A program made the translations under genes and the position numbers. 64,000 nucleotides of DNA, taken from contig NZ_KZ848474.1 of assembly GCF_003327285.1 (NCBI RefSeq), forward strand, positions 620,001-684,000. Reading direction: 5' to 3'. This DNA is from Microbacterium sorbitolivorans. Its GTDB lineage: Bacteria > Actinomycetota > Actinomycetes > Actinomycetales > Microbacteriaceae. Shown piece after piece: positions 25,695 to 33,597 of the stretch; the first letter of the stretch is position 1, and each line of letters starts with the position of its first letter. A model generated the notes under the pieces. It was not told the DNA's origin, did no database searches, and worked only from the letters and a program-made list of their open reading frames with translations.

Positions 25695-26894
25695 ATGACG
25701 ACGACCGAACCCGTGCGCACAACCACCACGCCATCGCAGGGCGGAGGGATCGGCACAGCGACCCTGATCGCACTCGCGTTGCTCGCGGCCGTTGCCCCAT
25801 TCGGCACCGACCTCTATCTCTCCGCCTTCCCCGCCATGACGAGCGACCTCGCGACGAGCGCCACCGGCGTGCAGCTCTCGCTGACCGCGTTCCTCGTGGG
25901 CGCGGGTGTCGGCCAGGTGCTTTTCGGGCCTTGGTCGGACCGCATCGGGCGCATGACGCCGCTGCTCACCGGGCTCGTGGTCTTCATCGCCGCCAGCGTT
26001 GTTGCCGTGGCGGCCGGGAGCATCGAGGTTCTCGTCATCGCCCGCCTCGCGCAGGGCCTCGGTGGCGCCGCCGGGATGGTGATCGGCCGCGCCATGATCC
26101 TCGACCGCGAATCCGGCCCGGCCGCCGCCCGTGCGCTCAACCTCATGATGATGATCGGCGGCGTCGCACCCGTCATCGCGCCCCTCACCGGAAGCCTCCT
26201 GGCCGACGCGATCGGGTGGCGCGGCCTGCTCGCGATCGTCGGAGCCCTCGGCGTGCTCTCGCTCGCCGCAACGCTCGCCTTCGTGCGCGAATCGCGACCG
26301 AAGGCGGTGCGGGTCGCCGGCACCGGCGGATCCTGGTCCGGGCTGCTCAGTCGCGGATACGTCGGCCCCGTGGTCGCCTTCGGTTTCAGCATGGCGGTCA
26401 TGATGGCCTACATCTCGGCCTCGCCGTTCGTCTATCAGGACATGATCGGGCTCTCGACGCCGATGTACGGCCTGGCGTTCGCGGTCAACGCGATCGGCCT
26501 CATCGTCGCGACGGCGATCTCGTCGCGCCTGACCCGCCGGTTCTCGATCCGCGCGCTCACGGCCGCGGGCCTCGTGATCAGCCTCGCGGCGGTGGTCGTG
26601 ATCCTCGTCCTGACGCTTACCGGCGCGCCCGCGGCGTGGCTGATGCTTCCCCTCTTCCTCGCGATCGCGCCGCTGGGCCTCGTGTTCGGCAACGCCACGG
26701 CCCTCGCCCTCTCGGCCGTTCCGCCCGCGGCGACGGGAGCCGCCTCCGCCTTCCTCGGGCTGCTGCAGTTCGTGCTCGCCGGCATCGTTGCCGCCCTCGT
26801 CGGCGACGGATCCACCCTGCCCCTTGCCCTCACGATGCTCGCCTCGGCGATCATCGCCCTGCTGGGCCTCGCGCTGGGGCGGAAGCGGGCGTAG
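25695..26894 (+). CDS. Bcr/CflA family MFS drug exporter
   Basis: A 399-residue major facilitator with about twelve membrane segments. The motif A loop reads GPWSDRIGRMTPLL after helix 2; the region FGTDLYLSAFPAM is typical of the Bcr/CflA subfamily that exports bicyclomycin, chloramphenicol or sulfonamides. No ribosome-binding site precedes the ATG, which fits the predicted leaderless start. Controlled by the divergent MarR. Ends with TAG directly followed by a repeat hairpin. Confidence 0.87.
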   Translation: MTTTEPVRTTTTPSQGGGIGTATLIALALLAAVAPFGTDLYLSAFPAMTSDLATSATGVQLSLTAFLVGAGVGQVLFGPWSDRIGRMTPLLTGLVVFIAASVVAVAAGSIEVLVIARLAQGLGGAAGMVIGRAMILDRESGPAAARALNLMMMIGGVAPVIAPLTGSLLADAIGWRGLLAIVGALGVLSLAATLAFVRESRPKAVRVAGTGGSWSGLLSRGYVGPVVAFGFSMAVMMAYISASPFVYQDMIGLSTPMYGLAFAVNAIGLIVATAISSRLTRRFSIRALTAAGLVISLAAVVVILVLTLTGAPAAWLMLPLFLAIAPLGLVFGNATALALSAVPPAATGAASAFLGLLQFVLAGIVAALVGDGSTLPLALTMLASAIIALLGLALGRKRA

Positions 26895-27028
26895 CTTCCG
26901 GTCGCACAATCTGTCCCTCCGCGGGCCGGGAGGAGCAGTTTGAGCGACTGGAGCAGCCAAGGCCGTGGTTCCGGTTCGGGAATCTGCTCTAGAAATGGCC
27001 GGGAGGAGCAGATTTCCGAACGGGAAAC
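26895..27028. repeat. Two-unit hairpin repeat array between convergent genes
   Basis: Two imperfect hairpins of about 60 bp (26895-26953 and 26968-27028), about 73 bp apart, occupy the whole gap between the exporter stop and the convergent lacI stop. Arms carry the pattern GTTCCGGT...GCTC and GAGCAG...GGAAC. Same family as the five units at 36143-36494. Probably act as bidirectional terminators or are mobile REP-like elements. Confidence 0.75.
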
Positions 27029-27030
27029 AG

Positions 27031-28071
27031 CTAGAGCGACCTCGCCGGGCCCGTTGACGCCCTCGTTACCAGGCGCGGGGTTGAATCTAGGAAGGCTCCG
27101 GCGGCGCGGCCGTCGATCGCATCGAAGAGGCGGCGGCCGACGTGGGATCCGAAGCCGATGACGTCGTGGCTCAGCGCGGTCAGGCGGGGGAAGGTGTGCT
27201 CGCAAAGCACCGAGTCGTCCCACGCGATGATCGACACGTCGTCGGGCACGCGCAGCCCGAGCTCCATCGCGACGGTGAGCCCCGCGACGGCCATGATGTC
27301 GTTGTCCGAGACGAAGGCGGTCGGCGGTTCGGGCGAGGTGAGCGCCGACCGGAAGGCCGCCGCACCCGCCTGCGCCGTGTAGTCGGTGCGCAGCATGAGC
27401 CCCTCGAGGCCGAGCTCTTGCATCTCGACGGCGTAGGCATCGTCACGGATCCGCGTGTGCGCGAGCCCCTCGGCTCCCGCGATGCGCGCGATGCGGCGGT
27501 GCCCGAGCGCCGCCAGGTATCGCACCGACTCGCGCATCGAGGTGGCGTCGTCGGTCCAGACGTTCGGCAGCCCGCCGGCGACCGACGGATCCCCCACCAC
27601 GAGCACCGGAAGCGACGAGTCTTCCTCGAACATGCGGATCCGCGGGTCGTTGTCGCGCACGTCGACGAGAACGACGCCGTCGACCCGGCGCGATCGGCGC
27701 CACCGGTCGAGCGTCGCGATCTCCTCTTCGGGCGACGGCACCACCTGCAGCAGCAGGCCGTATCCGCGCTTGGAGAGCTCCTCCTCGAGACCGAAGAGGA
27801 AGCGCATATAGAACGACTCGATACCAAGCGCCCGCGGGTCGCGCGCCAGCACCATGCCCACGACGCTCGTCGACGCCCCGGCGAGCGATCGCGCGGCGCT
27901 CGTCGGACGCCAGCCCATCTCGTCGGCGATTGCGAGCACCCGCTCGCGCGTCTCCTCGGAGACCCCCTTGCGCCCGTTCAGCGCGAACGAGACGGCGCTG
28001 ATCGACAGGCCGGCACGCTCCGCGACGTCGTTGATCGTGACGCGCTTGAGGTGGGGAACTGAGGAGGGCAC
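27031..28071 (-). CDS. LacI family transcriptional regulator, end of the mannoside operon
   Basis: A 346-residue repressor. The helix-turn-helix VTINDVAERAGLSISAVSFALN is followed by the hinge MGWRPTSAARSLAG and a sugar-binding sensor domain. GTG start at 28071. It lies 41 bp after the kinase gene and reads in the same direction, so it is the last gene of the mannoside operon; a second LacI gene is divergent at the operon head. The stop codon abuts a repeat hairpin. Confidence 0.86.
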   Translation of the reverse strand: MPSSVPHLKRVTINDVAERAGLSISAVSFALNGRKGVSEETRERVLAIADEMGWRPTSAARSLAGASTSVVGMVLARDPRALGIESFYMRFLFGLEEELSKRGYGLLLQVVPSPEEEIATLDRWRRSRRVDGVVLVDVRDNDPRIRMFEEDSSLPVLVVGDPSVAGGLPNVWTDDATSMRESVRYLAALGHRRIARIAGAEGLAHTRIRDDAYAVEMQELGLEGLMLRTDYTAQAGAAAFRSALTSPEPPTAFVSDNDIMAVAGLTVAMELGLRVPDDVSIIAWDDSVLCEHTFPRLTALSHDVIGFGSHVGRRLFDAIDGRAAGAFLDSTPRLVTRASTGPARSL

Positions 28072-28112
28072 GTCAAAACCCTACGCCGAGCGGCGCCGCG
28101 GGGCGCGCACCA

Positions 28113-29210
28113 TCAGGATCCGGAGACCGCGATCGACGCGCCCGCGTGCAGCGCGTGCCCGCTCGGCAGCTCCGCGAGGCGCTCGGCGCCGTCGAGCCCG
28201 TCGCCGTCTGCGGCGACCACCCGCGCGCTGGGCCGCCCGTGCGCGAGCGCGCGCTCGAAGGATCCGCGGATCAGCTCCGAGCGGAACACCCCGCCGATCG
28301 CTGCGACGGGTTCGTCAGCGGATCCCGCGGACGTCCCGCGCCCCGCGACGCCGGATCCCGCGCGCTCACCGCGCGACGGCGCGGCCGCGCCCGAGCGAGC
28401 CGCGCCGGATCCGGAAGTCGGCTCGCTCGCGCGATCGAGGTCCGCGGCGCCGTGCCCCGCGCTCAACCCCGCGCCGGATCCGGAAGCAGGTCCGACCCCC
28501 GCGCCGGATCCGCCATCAACCCGCGCGAGACCCGCGATCACGGACGCGGCGAGCTCGGCGCCCGCGCGCCATGCGATGCGCGCCGCGACCTCGTCGGTGC
28601 CGGCGTGGGCGTCGACGGCCGCCGCGAGCGACGCGACGACGCTCACGCGGTTGGGGTCGCTCTGCAGATCGATGTAGGCGTCTTCGAGATCGGGCCATCG
28701 CTCGCGCACGACGCCCACGAGCGCCGTCGCGGGCCCTCGGCCGTCGTGCGCGCGCATGACGGCGTCGAGGGCCTCGCGGCCGATCCAGTAGGCACTGCCG
28801 GCGTCGCCCATGATATTGCCCCAGCCGTCGACGCGCGCGATGCGCGTCGCGCCGACGGCGAGGGCGACGGCGCCGGTTCCCGAGGCGATGACGGCTCCGG
28901 TGCGGTCGCCGAGCGCCCCGAGGTAGGAGGTGATCGAGTCGTGGGCGAGCAGGATCCGCCGGGGGCGGGATCCGGGAAGCGCGGCCAGCAGCGCGGCCGC
29001 GTCGGCCTCCGCCGAGGTCAGCCCGGACACCCCGAACGACAGGCTGTCGATCGGGTCATCGCCCGCGAGCGCCTCGACGACCGCGACGAGCTGCGGGATG
29101 AGCGGCTCGTGCGTGCGCACCCCGGGGAAGAGGCGATCGGCCGCGCCGGCGCCCCGCGCCTTGATGCCGGTCTGGCCCGCGTCGATGGCGAGGCGCAGGC
29201 CCGCGCTCAC
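28113..29210 (-). CDS. BadF/BcrA-type sugar kinase (GlcNAc kinase-like) with a low-complexity insert
   Basis: A 365-residue ASKHA-fold ATPase similar to N-acetylglucosamine kinases; it would phosphorylate the monosaccharide released by the upstream GH2 enzyme. Phosphate-binding motifs are LAIDAGQTGIKA (residues 7-18) and IASGTGAVALAV (108-119); GWGNIMGDAGSAYWIG is the family hallmark. Residues about 232-300 are a Gly/Ser/Ala-rich insert in the C-terminal half (28311-28516) whose DNA holds five GGATCC words in about 200 bp. GTG start overlaps the GH2 stop by GTGA. Confidence 0.8.
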   Translation of the reverse strand: MSAGLRLAIDAGQTGIKARGAGAADRLFPGVRTHEPLIPQLVAVVEALAGDDPIDSLSFGVSGLTSAEADAAALLAALPGSRPRRILLAHDSITSYLGALGDRTGAVIASGTGAVALAVGATRIARVDGWGNIMGDAGSAYWIGREALDAVMRAHDGRGPATALVGVVRERWPDLEDAYIDLQSDPNRVSVVASLAAAVDAHAGTDEVAARIAWRAGAELAASVIAGLARVDGGSGAGVGPASGSGAGLSAGHGAADLDRASEPTSGSGAARSGAAAPSRGERAGSGVAGRGTSAGSADEPVAAIGGVFRSELIRGSFERALAHGRPSARVVAADGDGLDGAERLAELPSGHALHAGASIAVSGS

Positions 29211-31693
29211 CGACCGACCACCAGCTGGTTCGCGGTGCGGGTGACCTCGGCGCGCAGGATCTGCTCGACGGCGAGCTCGCGGATCCCGGACACCCGGAAC
29301 ACGCCCGTCTCGCCCGGCAGGAGGGTGACGAGGCCGCGGTCGACCGCCGCGTCCGGGGCGATCTTGTCGACGAGCAGCGTGATGTCGCGCGCGAGTGCCC
29401 CGGCGGTGATCGCGACGTCGAACGCGTCGTCGCCCGCGCGGGTCACGGTCGCCGAGAGCGACGGATCCTGCAGCGCGCTGTCGCGCGGCTCGTCGAACCA
29501 CCACACGCCGCGCTGGCCAAGCGCCTCGGCCGTGAGCGCCACGGCCGCGTCGGTCTCGGCGAGCTCGGCCGGTACGTCGACCCGCACGGTCGACCAGGCG
29601 TCGATCGACGCGGGCACCGAAACCGATGCCGCGACCGTGCCGTCGAAGCCCACGCGCCGCAGCACGACGTCGCCCGACCACGCCTCGGCCGTCTCGTTCG
29701 TCAGCGCGACGACGAGGCCGTCGCCCGACGGCTGCACCGACACGGCGCGGGGCGCGAACGCCTTCCTCAGCGCGAAGAGCAGGGGCTTCTCGCGGCCATC
29801 GCCGTCGATCGCCGCCCACGAGGTGACGGGCCAGCAGTCGTTGAGCTGCCAGACCACGGCGCCCGCGGTGTACGGCGCGTGCGAGCGGAACCACTCGAGC
29901 GCGCAGAGCACGGCGTCGGCCTGGTTGAGCTGCATCGCCCAGTGCCACGTCTCCATGTCTTCGGGCTTGCGGTAGTGCGGCACGAGGCCGCCCGTGAGCT
30001 TCGCGTTGCCGTCGATCGCCTTCTGGTGCACGATCATGCCGGGCGACTCGGGCGTCAGCGGGGCGTCACTGATCGACCGCGTCAGGGTGCTCCACGCGGG
30101 CGGACCCTGCCAGCCGAACTCGGCGACGAAGCGCGGGCGGTGGTTGCGGTAGGTGCTCCAGTCGAGGCGGTTCCACTGCTCCCAGAGGTGCATGGTGCCG
30201 TGCGTCTCGGCGTTGGGGTGCGGCCCGGTCTGGGCCTCGCCGTCCCACCCCATGCCGGGGCTGAACGGGCTGCCGGGCGCGTAGGGCACGTGCGGGGCGA
30301 TCTCGGCGATCGTTTTAGGCAGCAGCTCGTAGTAGTAGTGCGCGCCCCAGGTCTTGCCGTCGAGGCGCTCGTTCCAGCCCCAGTCTTCGAAGCCCCACAG
30401 GTTCTCGTTGTTGCCGGTCAAGAGCACGAGCGACGCGTGGTGCGCGATGCGGGCGACGTTGTCGCGCGCCTCGGCCTCGATCTCGCCGCGCAGCGGCTCC
30501 TCCTCCGGGTAGGCCGCGCAGGCGAAGAGGAAGTCTTGCCAGGTCAGCAGGCCCAGCTCGTCGGAGAGCTCGAAGAAGTCGTCGGCCTCGTAGATGCCGC
30601 CGCCCCACACGCGGATCAGGTTGACGTTCGCGGCCTTCGCCTGCTCGAGGCGCCGGCGGTAACGGTCGCGGTCGACGCGCGTCGGGAACGCGTCATCGGG
30701 GATCCAGTTGACGCCCTTCACGAAGATCGGGCGGTCGTTGACGACGAGCTGGAAGGGCGCGCCGGCCTCGTCGGGTTCGGTGTCCCAGCGCAGGCTGCGG
30801 AAGCCGACCTTCCGCGACGCGGAATCGATCGGATCCGTGCCCGCGCGCAGCTCGATGTCGACGTCGTAGAGCGGCTGCTCGCCGTGGCCCGCGGGCCACC
30901 AGCGCTCGGCGTGCTCGAGCTCGACCGTCAGCGAGACGGCGTCGTCTCCCTCGGCGATCTCGACGGTGCGCTCGACGCCCGCGACCGAGACGGCGAGCGT
31001 GAGCGCGCCGGCGCTGGCGCGGACGAGGTCGGCGTCCACGCGGACGAGCCCGCCGGATCCGTCGGGTTCGGCGCGCACGAGCACGCGATCCAGGCGCGCG
31101 GCCGACCACGACTCCAACCGCACGGGGCGCCAGATGCCGCTCGTTGCGGTCGAGATGCCCCAGTCCCAGCCGAAGCTGCAGGCCGACTTGCGGATCGCCT
31201 CGTACGGCAGCGGGTAGGGCCGCTCGCGCGAACCGAGGATCACGCTCTGCTCGTTCGCGTATCGGATGGGGCTGCGGAAGTCGACGGCGAGGGTGTTCGC
31301 GCCCTCGGCGAGGATGTCCGTCACGTCGAGGCGCCACTGGCGGTGCTGGTTCGCGACCTCGGCGAGCACCCGGCCGTTGAGGCTGATGGTCGCGACGGTG
31401 TCGACTCCCTCGAATACGATCTCGTGGCGGTCCGATGCCGCCAGCTGCGCGGCCGAGACGTCGAAGGTCGTCTCGTAGCTCCAGTCGACGAGGCCGATCC
31501 AGGCGAGGCGCGACTCGTTGTCGTCGAGGTACGGATCCGGGATGAGCCCGGCCGCGAGGAGGTCGAGGTGAATGACCCCCGGCACGGTTGCCGGCACGGC
31601 GGATCCGGGAACCTCGGCGGGCCCGCGCGCCGCGCGGACCTGCCAGCCGTCCGAGAGCGGGCGGCGGGTGAGAGAGGGGTAAACGGCGGTCAC
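29207..31693 (-). CDS. Beta-mannosidase, GH2 family
   Basis: An 828-residue enzyme that removes beta-1,4-mannose from the non-reducing end of mannooligosaccharides. Domains: N-terminal beta-sandwich (about 20-190), Ig-like domain, TIM barrel (about 310-640), C-terminal beta domains. Acid/base Glu430 lies in TGNNENLWG and nucleophile Glu525 in FVAEFGWQG, the beta-mannosidase rather than beta-galactosidase pattern, as is SCSFGWDWG-like ACSFGWDWG near residue 170. No signal peptide, so it acts on imported oligomers. GTG start overlaps the permease stop by GTGA. Confidence 0.9.
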   Translation of the reverse strand: MTAVYPSLTRRPLSDGWQVRAARGPAEVPGSAVPATVPGVIHLDLLAAGLIPDPYLDDNESRLAWIGLVDWSYETTFDVSAAQLAASDRHEIVFEGVDTVATISLNGRVLAEVANQHRQWRLDVTDILAEGANTLAVDFRSPIRYANEQSVILGSRERPYPLPYEAIRKSACSFGWDWGISTATSGIWRPVRLESWSAARLDRVLVRAEPDGSGGLVRVDADLVRASAGALTLAVSVAGVERTVEIAEGDDAVSLTVELEHAERWWPAGHGEQPLYDVDIELRAGTDPIDSASRKVGFRSLRWDTEPDEAGAPFQLVVNDRPIFVKGVNWIPDDAFPTRVDRDRYRRRLEQAKAANVNLIRVWGGGIYEADDFFELSDELGLLTWQDFLFACAAYPEEEPLRGEIEAEARDNVARIAHHASLVLLTGNNENLWGFEDWGWNERLDGKTWGAHYYYELLPKTIAEIAPHVPYAPGSPFSPGMGWDGEAQTGPHPNAETHGTMHLWEQWNRLDWSTYRNHRPRFVAEFGWQGPPAWSTLTRSISDAPLTPESPGMIVHQKAIDGNAKLTGGLVPHYRKPEDMETWHWAMQLNQADAVLCALEWFRSHAPYTAGAVVWQLNDCWPVTSWAAIDGDGREKPLLFALRKAFAPRAVSVQPSGDGLVVALTNETAEAWSGDVVLRRVGFDGTVAASVSVPASIDAWSTVRVDVPAELAETDAAVALTAEALGQRGVWWFDEPRDSALQDPSLSATVTRAGDDAFDVAITAGALARDITLLVDKIAPDAAVDRGLVTLLPGETGVFRVSGIRELAVEQILRAEVTRTANQLVVGR

Positions 31694-32508
31694 TTGACGG
31701 CTCCTGCAACGAGGCCCTTGTAAATCCACTTCTGGAGGAACATGAAGGCGATGACGGTTGGGATGATGACGACGATGGTGGCGGCGGCGATGAGCTCCCA
31801 CTGCGCGCCGAAGGGGCCCTTGAAGCGGAACAGCGCTGTCGAGATGAGCGGCTCCGACTGCAGGTAGAGGAACGGCAGGTAGAACTCGTTGTAGATCGCG
31901 ATGCCCTTGATGATGACGACCGTCGCGATGGCGGGCTTCAGCAGGGGCAGGATGATTCGCCAGTAGATCGTCCAGCGGTTCGCGCCGTCGAGCAGCGCCG
32001 CCTCGTCGAGCGAGACGGGGATCGACTGCATGAACTGGATGAAGATGTAGATCGCGATGATGTCGGTGCCCATGAAGAGCAGCACGAGCGCGGCCTTCGT
32101 GTTGTACAGGCCCAGGCCGTTGATGATCTGGAACGTGGCGACCTGGCTGGTCACGCTCGGGATGAGCGTCGCGATGAGGAACAGGCCCATGATGAGCTTG
32201 CGCCCGCGGAACTCGAAGCGGTCGACGGCGTATGCCGCCATGGTGCCGATAAGGATCGTTCCGGTGAGCGAGATCGCCAGCACGATCGTCGTGTTGACGA
32301 AACCCTGCAGCATGTCGGCCTTGTCGATCGCCGTCACGAAGTTCGAGAAGTTGAACCAGTTCTCGGGCGGCGTGAGCGGGCCGGTGTTGCTGTATTCCTC
32401 GCTCGTCTTGAGGCTGGCGAAGAGGACGACGGAGAGCGGGAGCAGCACGAGCACCGCGGCGATGATGAGCGACGCGTACTTGAGGGTGGGGGCGAGTGCA
32501 CGTTTCAT
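31690..32508 (-). CDS. Sugar ABC transporter permease, MalG-like (mannoside locus)
   Basis: A 272-residue CUT1 permease with about six membrane segments. EAA loop: DEAALLDGANRWTIYWRIILP. The start overlaps the upstream permease stop by ATGA and its own stop overlaps the GH2 start, so the module is tightly coupled. Likely imports beta-mannooligosaccharides given the GH2 beta-mannosidase next to it. Confidence 0.88.
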   Translation of the reverse strand: MKRALAPTLKYASLIIAAVLVLLPLSVVLFASLKTSEEYSNTGPLTPPENWFNFSNFVTAIDKADMLQGFVNTTIVLAISLTGTILIGTMAAYAVDRFEFRGRKLIMGLFLIATLIPSVTSQVATFQIINGLGLYNTKAALVLLFMGTDIIAIYIFIQFMQSIPVSLDEAALLDGANRWTIYWRIILPLLKPAIATVVIIKGIAIYNEFYLPFLYLQSEPLISTALFRFKGPFGAQWELIAAATIVVIIPTVIAFMFLQKWIYKGLVAGAVK

Positions 32509-33464
32509 GTCAGGTCGACCTTCTCGTCGGGGAAGAACTTGCGCTGGAGCCACGTGACGATCAGTACGATGGCGAGGAGGATGACGGCCATCGCCGACGC
32601 GAGCCCGACCTGCCGGAACTGGAACGCCGTCTGCACCGTCTGGATCACGAAGGTCGACGTGCCGTTGGCGCCCGACGTCATGATGTAGGGGATCTCGAAG
32701 ACCGACAGGCTGCCCGAGATCGCGAGGATGAACGAGAGCCCGATGATGCGGCGGATGCCCGGGAAGATGATGAAGCGGAACTGCGCCCACTTGCCGGCGC
32801 CGTCGAGCTCGGCCGCCTCATACAGCTCGGACGGGATCGACTGGATCGCGCCCAGGAACAGCACGAAGTTGAGGCCCGTGTAGCGCCAGACCGACGTCGA
32901 CGCGAGCGAGAAGTTCGCGATCGACGAGTCGCCGAGCCACTGCGGCGGATCCGCGAGCCCGAACCAGCCGAGCACGGTGTCGAGCGTGCCGCCGGGCTGG
33001 AACAGGTAGAGGAAGACGAAGCCGATGGCGACGCCGTTGATGAGGTACGGGAAGAAGAGGATTCCGCGGAAGAAGTTCGAAAAGCGCGTCGAGAAGCTGA
33101 GGAGCGCCGCGAAGTAGAGCGCGATCGCCATCTGCACGAACGAGGCGACGAAGTAGTACAGGCTCACCCCGAACACCGCGAAGATCTTCGGGTTCGTGAA
33201 GACCTCGATGTAGTTATCGAGGCCGACGAAGTCGTCGACCTTGCCGAAACCGGTCCAGTTGTTGAGGCTGTACCAGATCATGTTGGCGGCCGGCGCGTAG
33301 GTCAGCAGCATGAGCAGACCGACCGCGACCGCCACGAAGAGGTACGGCGTGAGGGCCGTCAGCAGCTGGCGCCCCGAGGCCGTGCCCCGGTGGGGTCGTC
33401 GGCCGCGACCGCCCGTCGTGAGGGTGACCGTGGCGTCTTCGCTCACGGCTGGGGGTGTGCTCAT
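32505..33464 (-). CDS. Sugar ABC transporter permease, MalF-like (mannoside locus)
   Basis: A 319-residue CUT1 permease with about six membrane segments after a basic cytoplasmic tail. EAA loop: YEAAELDGAGKWAQFRFIIFP. Start at 33464 is supported by AGGAGA 6 nt upstream. It is separated from the binding-protein gene by 133 bp that contain a strong hairpin and four phased GGATCC words. Confidence 0.88.
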   Translation of the reverse strand: MSTPPAVSEDATVTLTTGGRGRRPHRGTASGRQLLTALTPYLFVAVAVGLLMLLTYAPAANMIWYSLNNWTGFGKVDDFVGLDNYIEVFTNPKIFAVFGVSLYYFVASFVQMAIALYFAALLSFSTRFSNFFRGILFFPYLINGVAIGFVFLYLFQPGGTLDTVLGWFGLADPPQWLGDSSIANFSLASTSVWRYTGLNFVLFLGAIQSIPSELYEAAELDGAGKWAQFRFIIFPGIRRIIGLSFILAISGSLSVFEIPYIMTSGANGTSTFVIQTVQTAFQFRQVGLASAMAVILLAIVLIVTWLQRKFFPDEKVDLT

Positions 33465-33498
33465 GTTGCGTCTCCTGGGTTCTTTCGCGCACGGCTGG

Positions 33499-33534
33499 TG
33501 CGGCCGGCGGGCTTGGGGGCGCCCGCCGGCCGCA
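33499..33534 (-). terminator. Intercistronic hairpin after the mannoside binding-protein gene
   Basis: A perfect 14-bp G+C stem (33499-33512 with 33521-33534) and an 8-nt loop between binding-protein and permease genes, with no T-run on the transcribed side. Expected to protect the binding-protein mRNA or reduce read-through. Confidence 0.65.
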
Positions 33535-33543
33535 GGTTTTTCG

Positions 33544-33587
33544 GGATCCGTTTTCCGGATCCGTTTGCGGGATCCGGTTTTGGATCC
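33544..33587. repeat. Phased array of four GGATCC words
   Basis: GGATCC at 33544, 33557, 33570 and 33582, i.e. every 12-13 bp, within a degenerate 13-bp tandem unit GGATCCGTTTTCC. It starts 11 bp past the binding-protein stop codon and precedes the intercistronic hairpin in the direction of transcription. Confidence 0.85.
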
Positions 33588-33597
33588 GCTGGCGGCG

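Noticed and set aside
28072-28112. Separate promoter for the lacI gene inside the mannoside operon
   Set aside because: A TAGGGT box is present in the 41-bp gap but no matching -35 could be placed with confidence.
33544-33587. Possible CRISPR or direct-repeat array
   Set aside because: Units are only 13 bp with no spacers, and no cas genes are present; it is a short tandem repeat of the GGATCC word.
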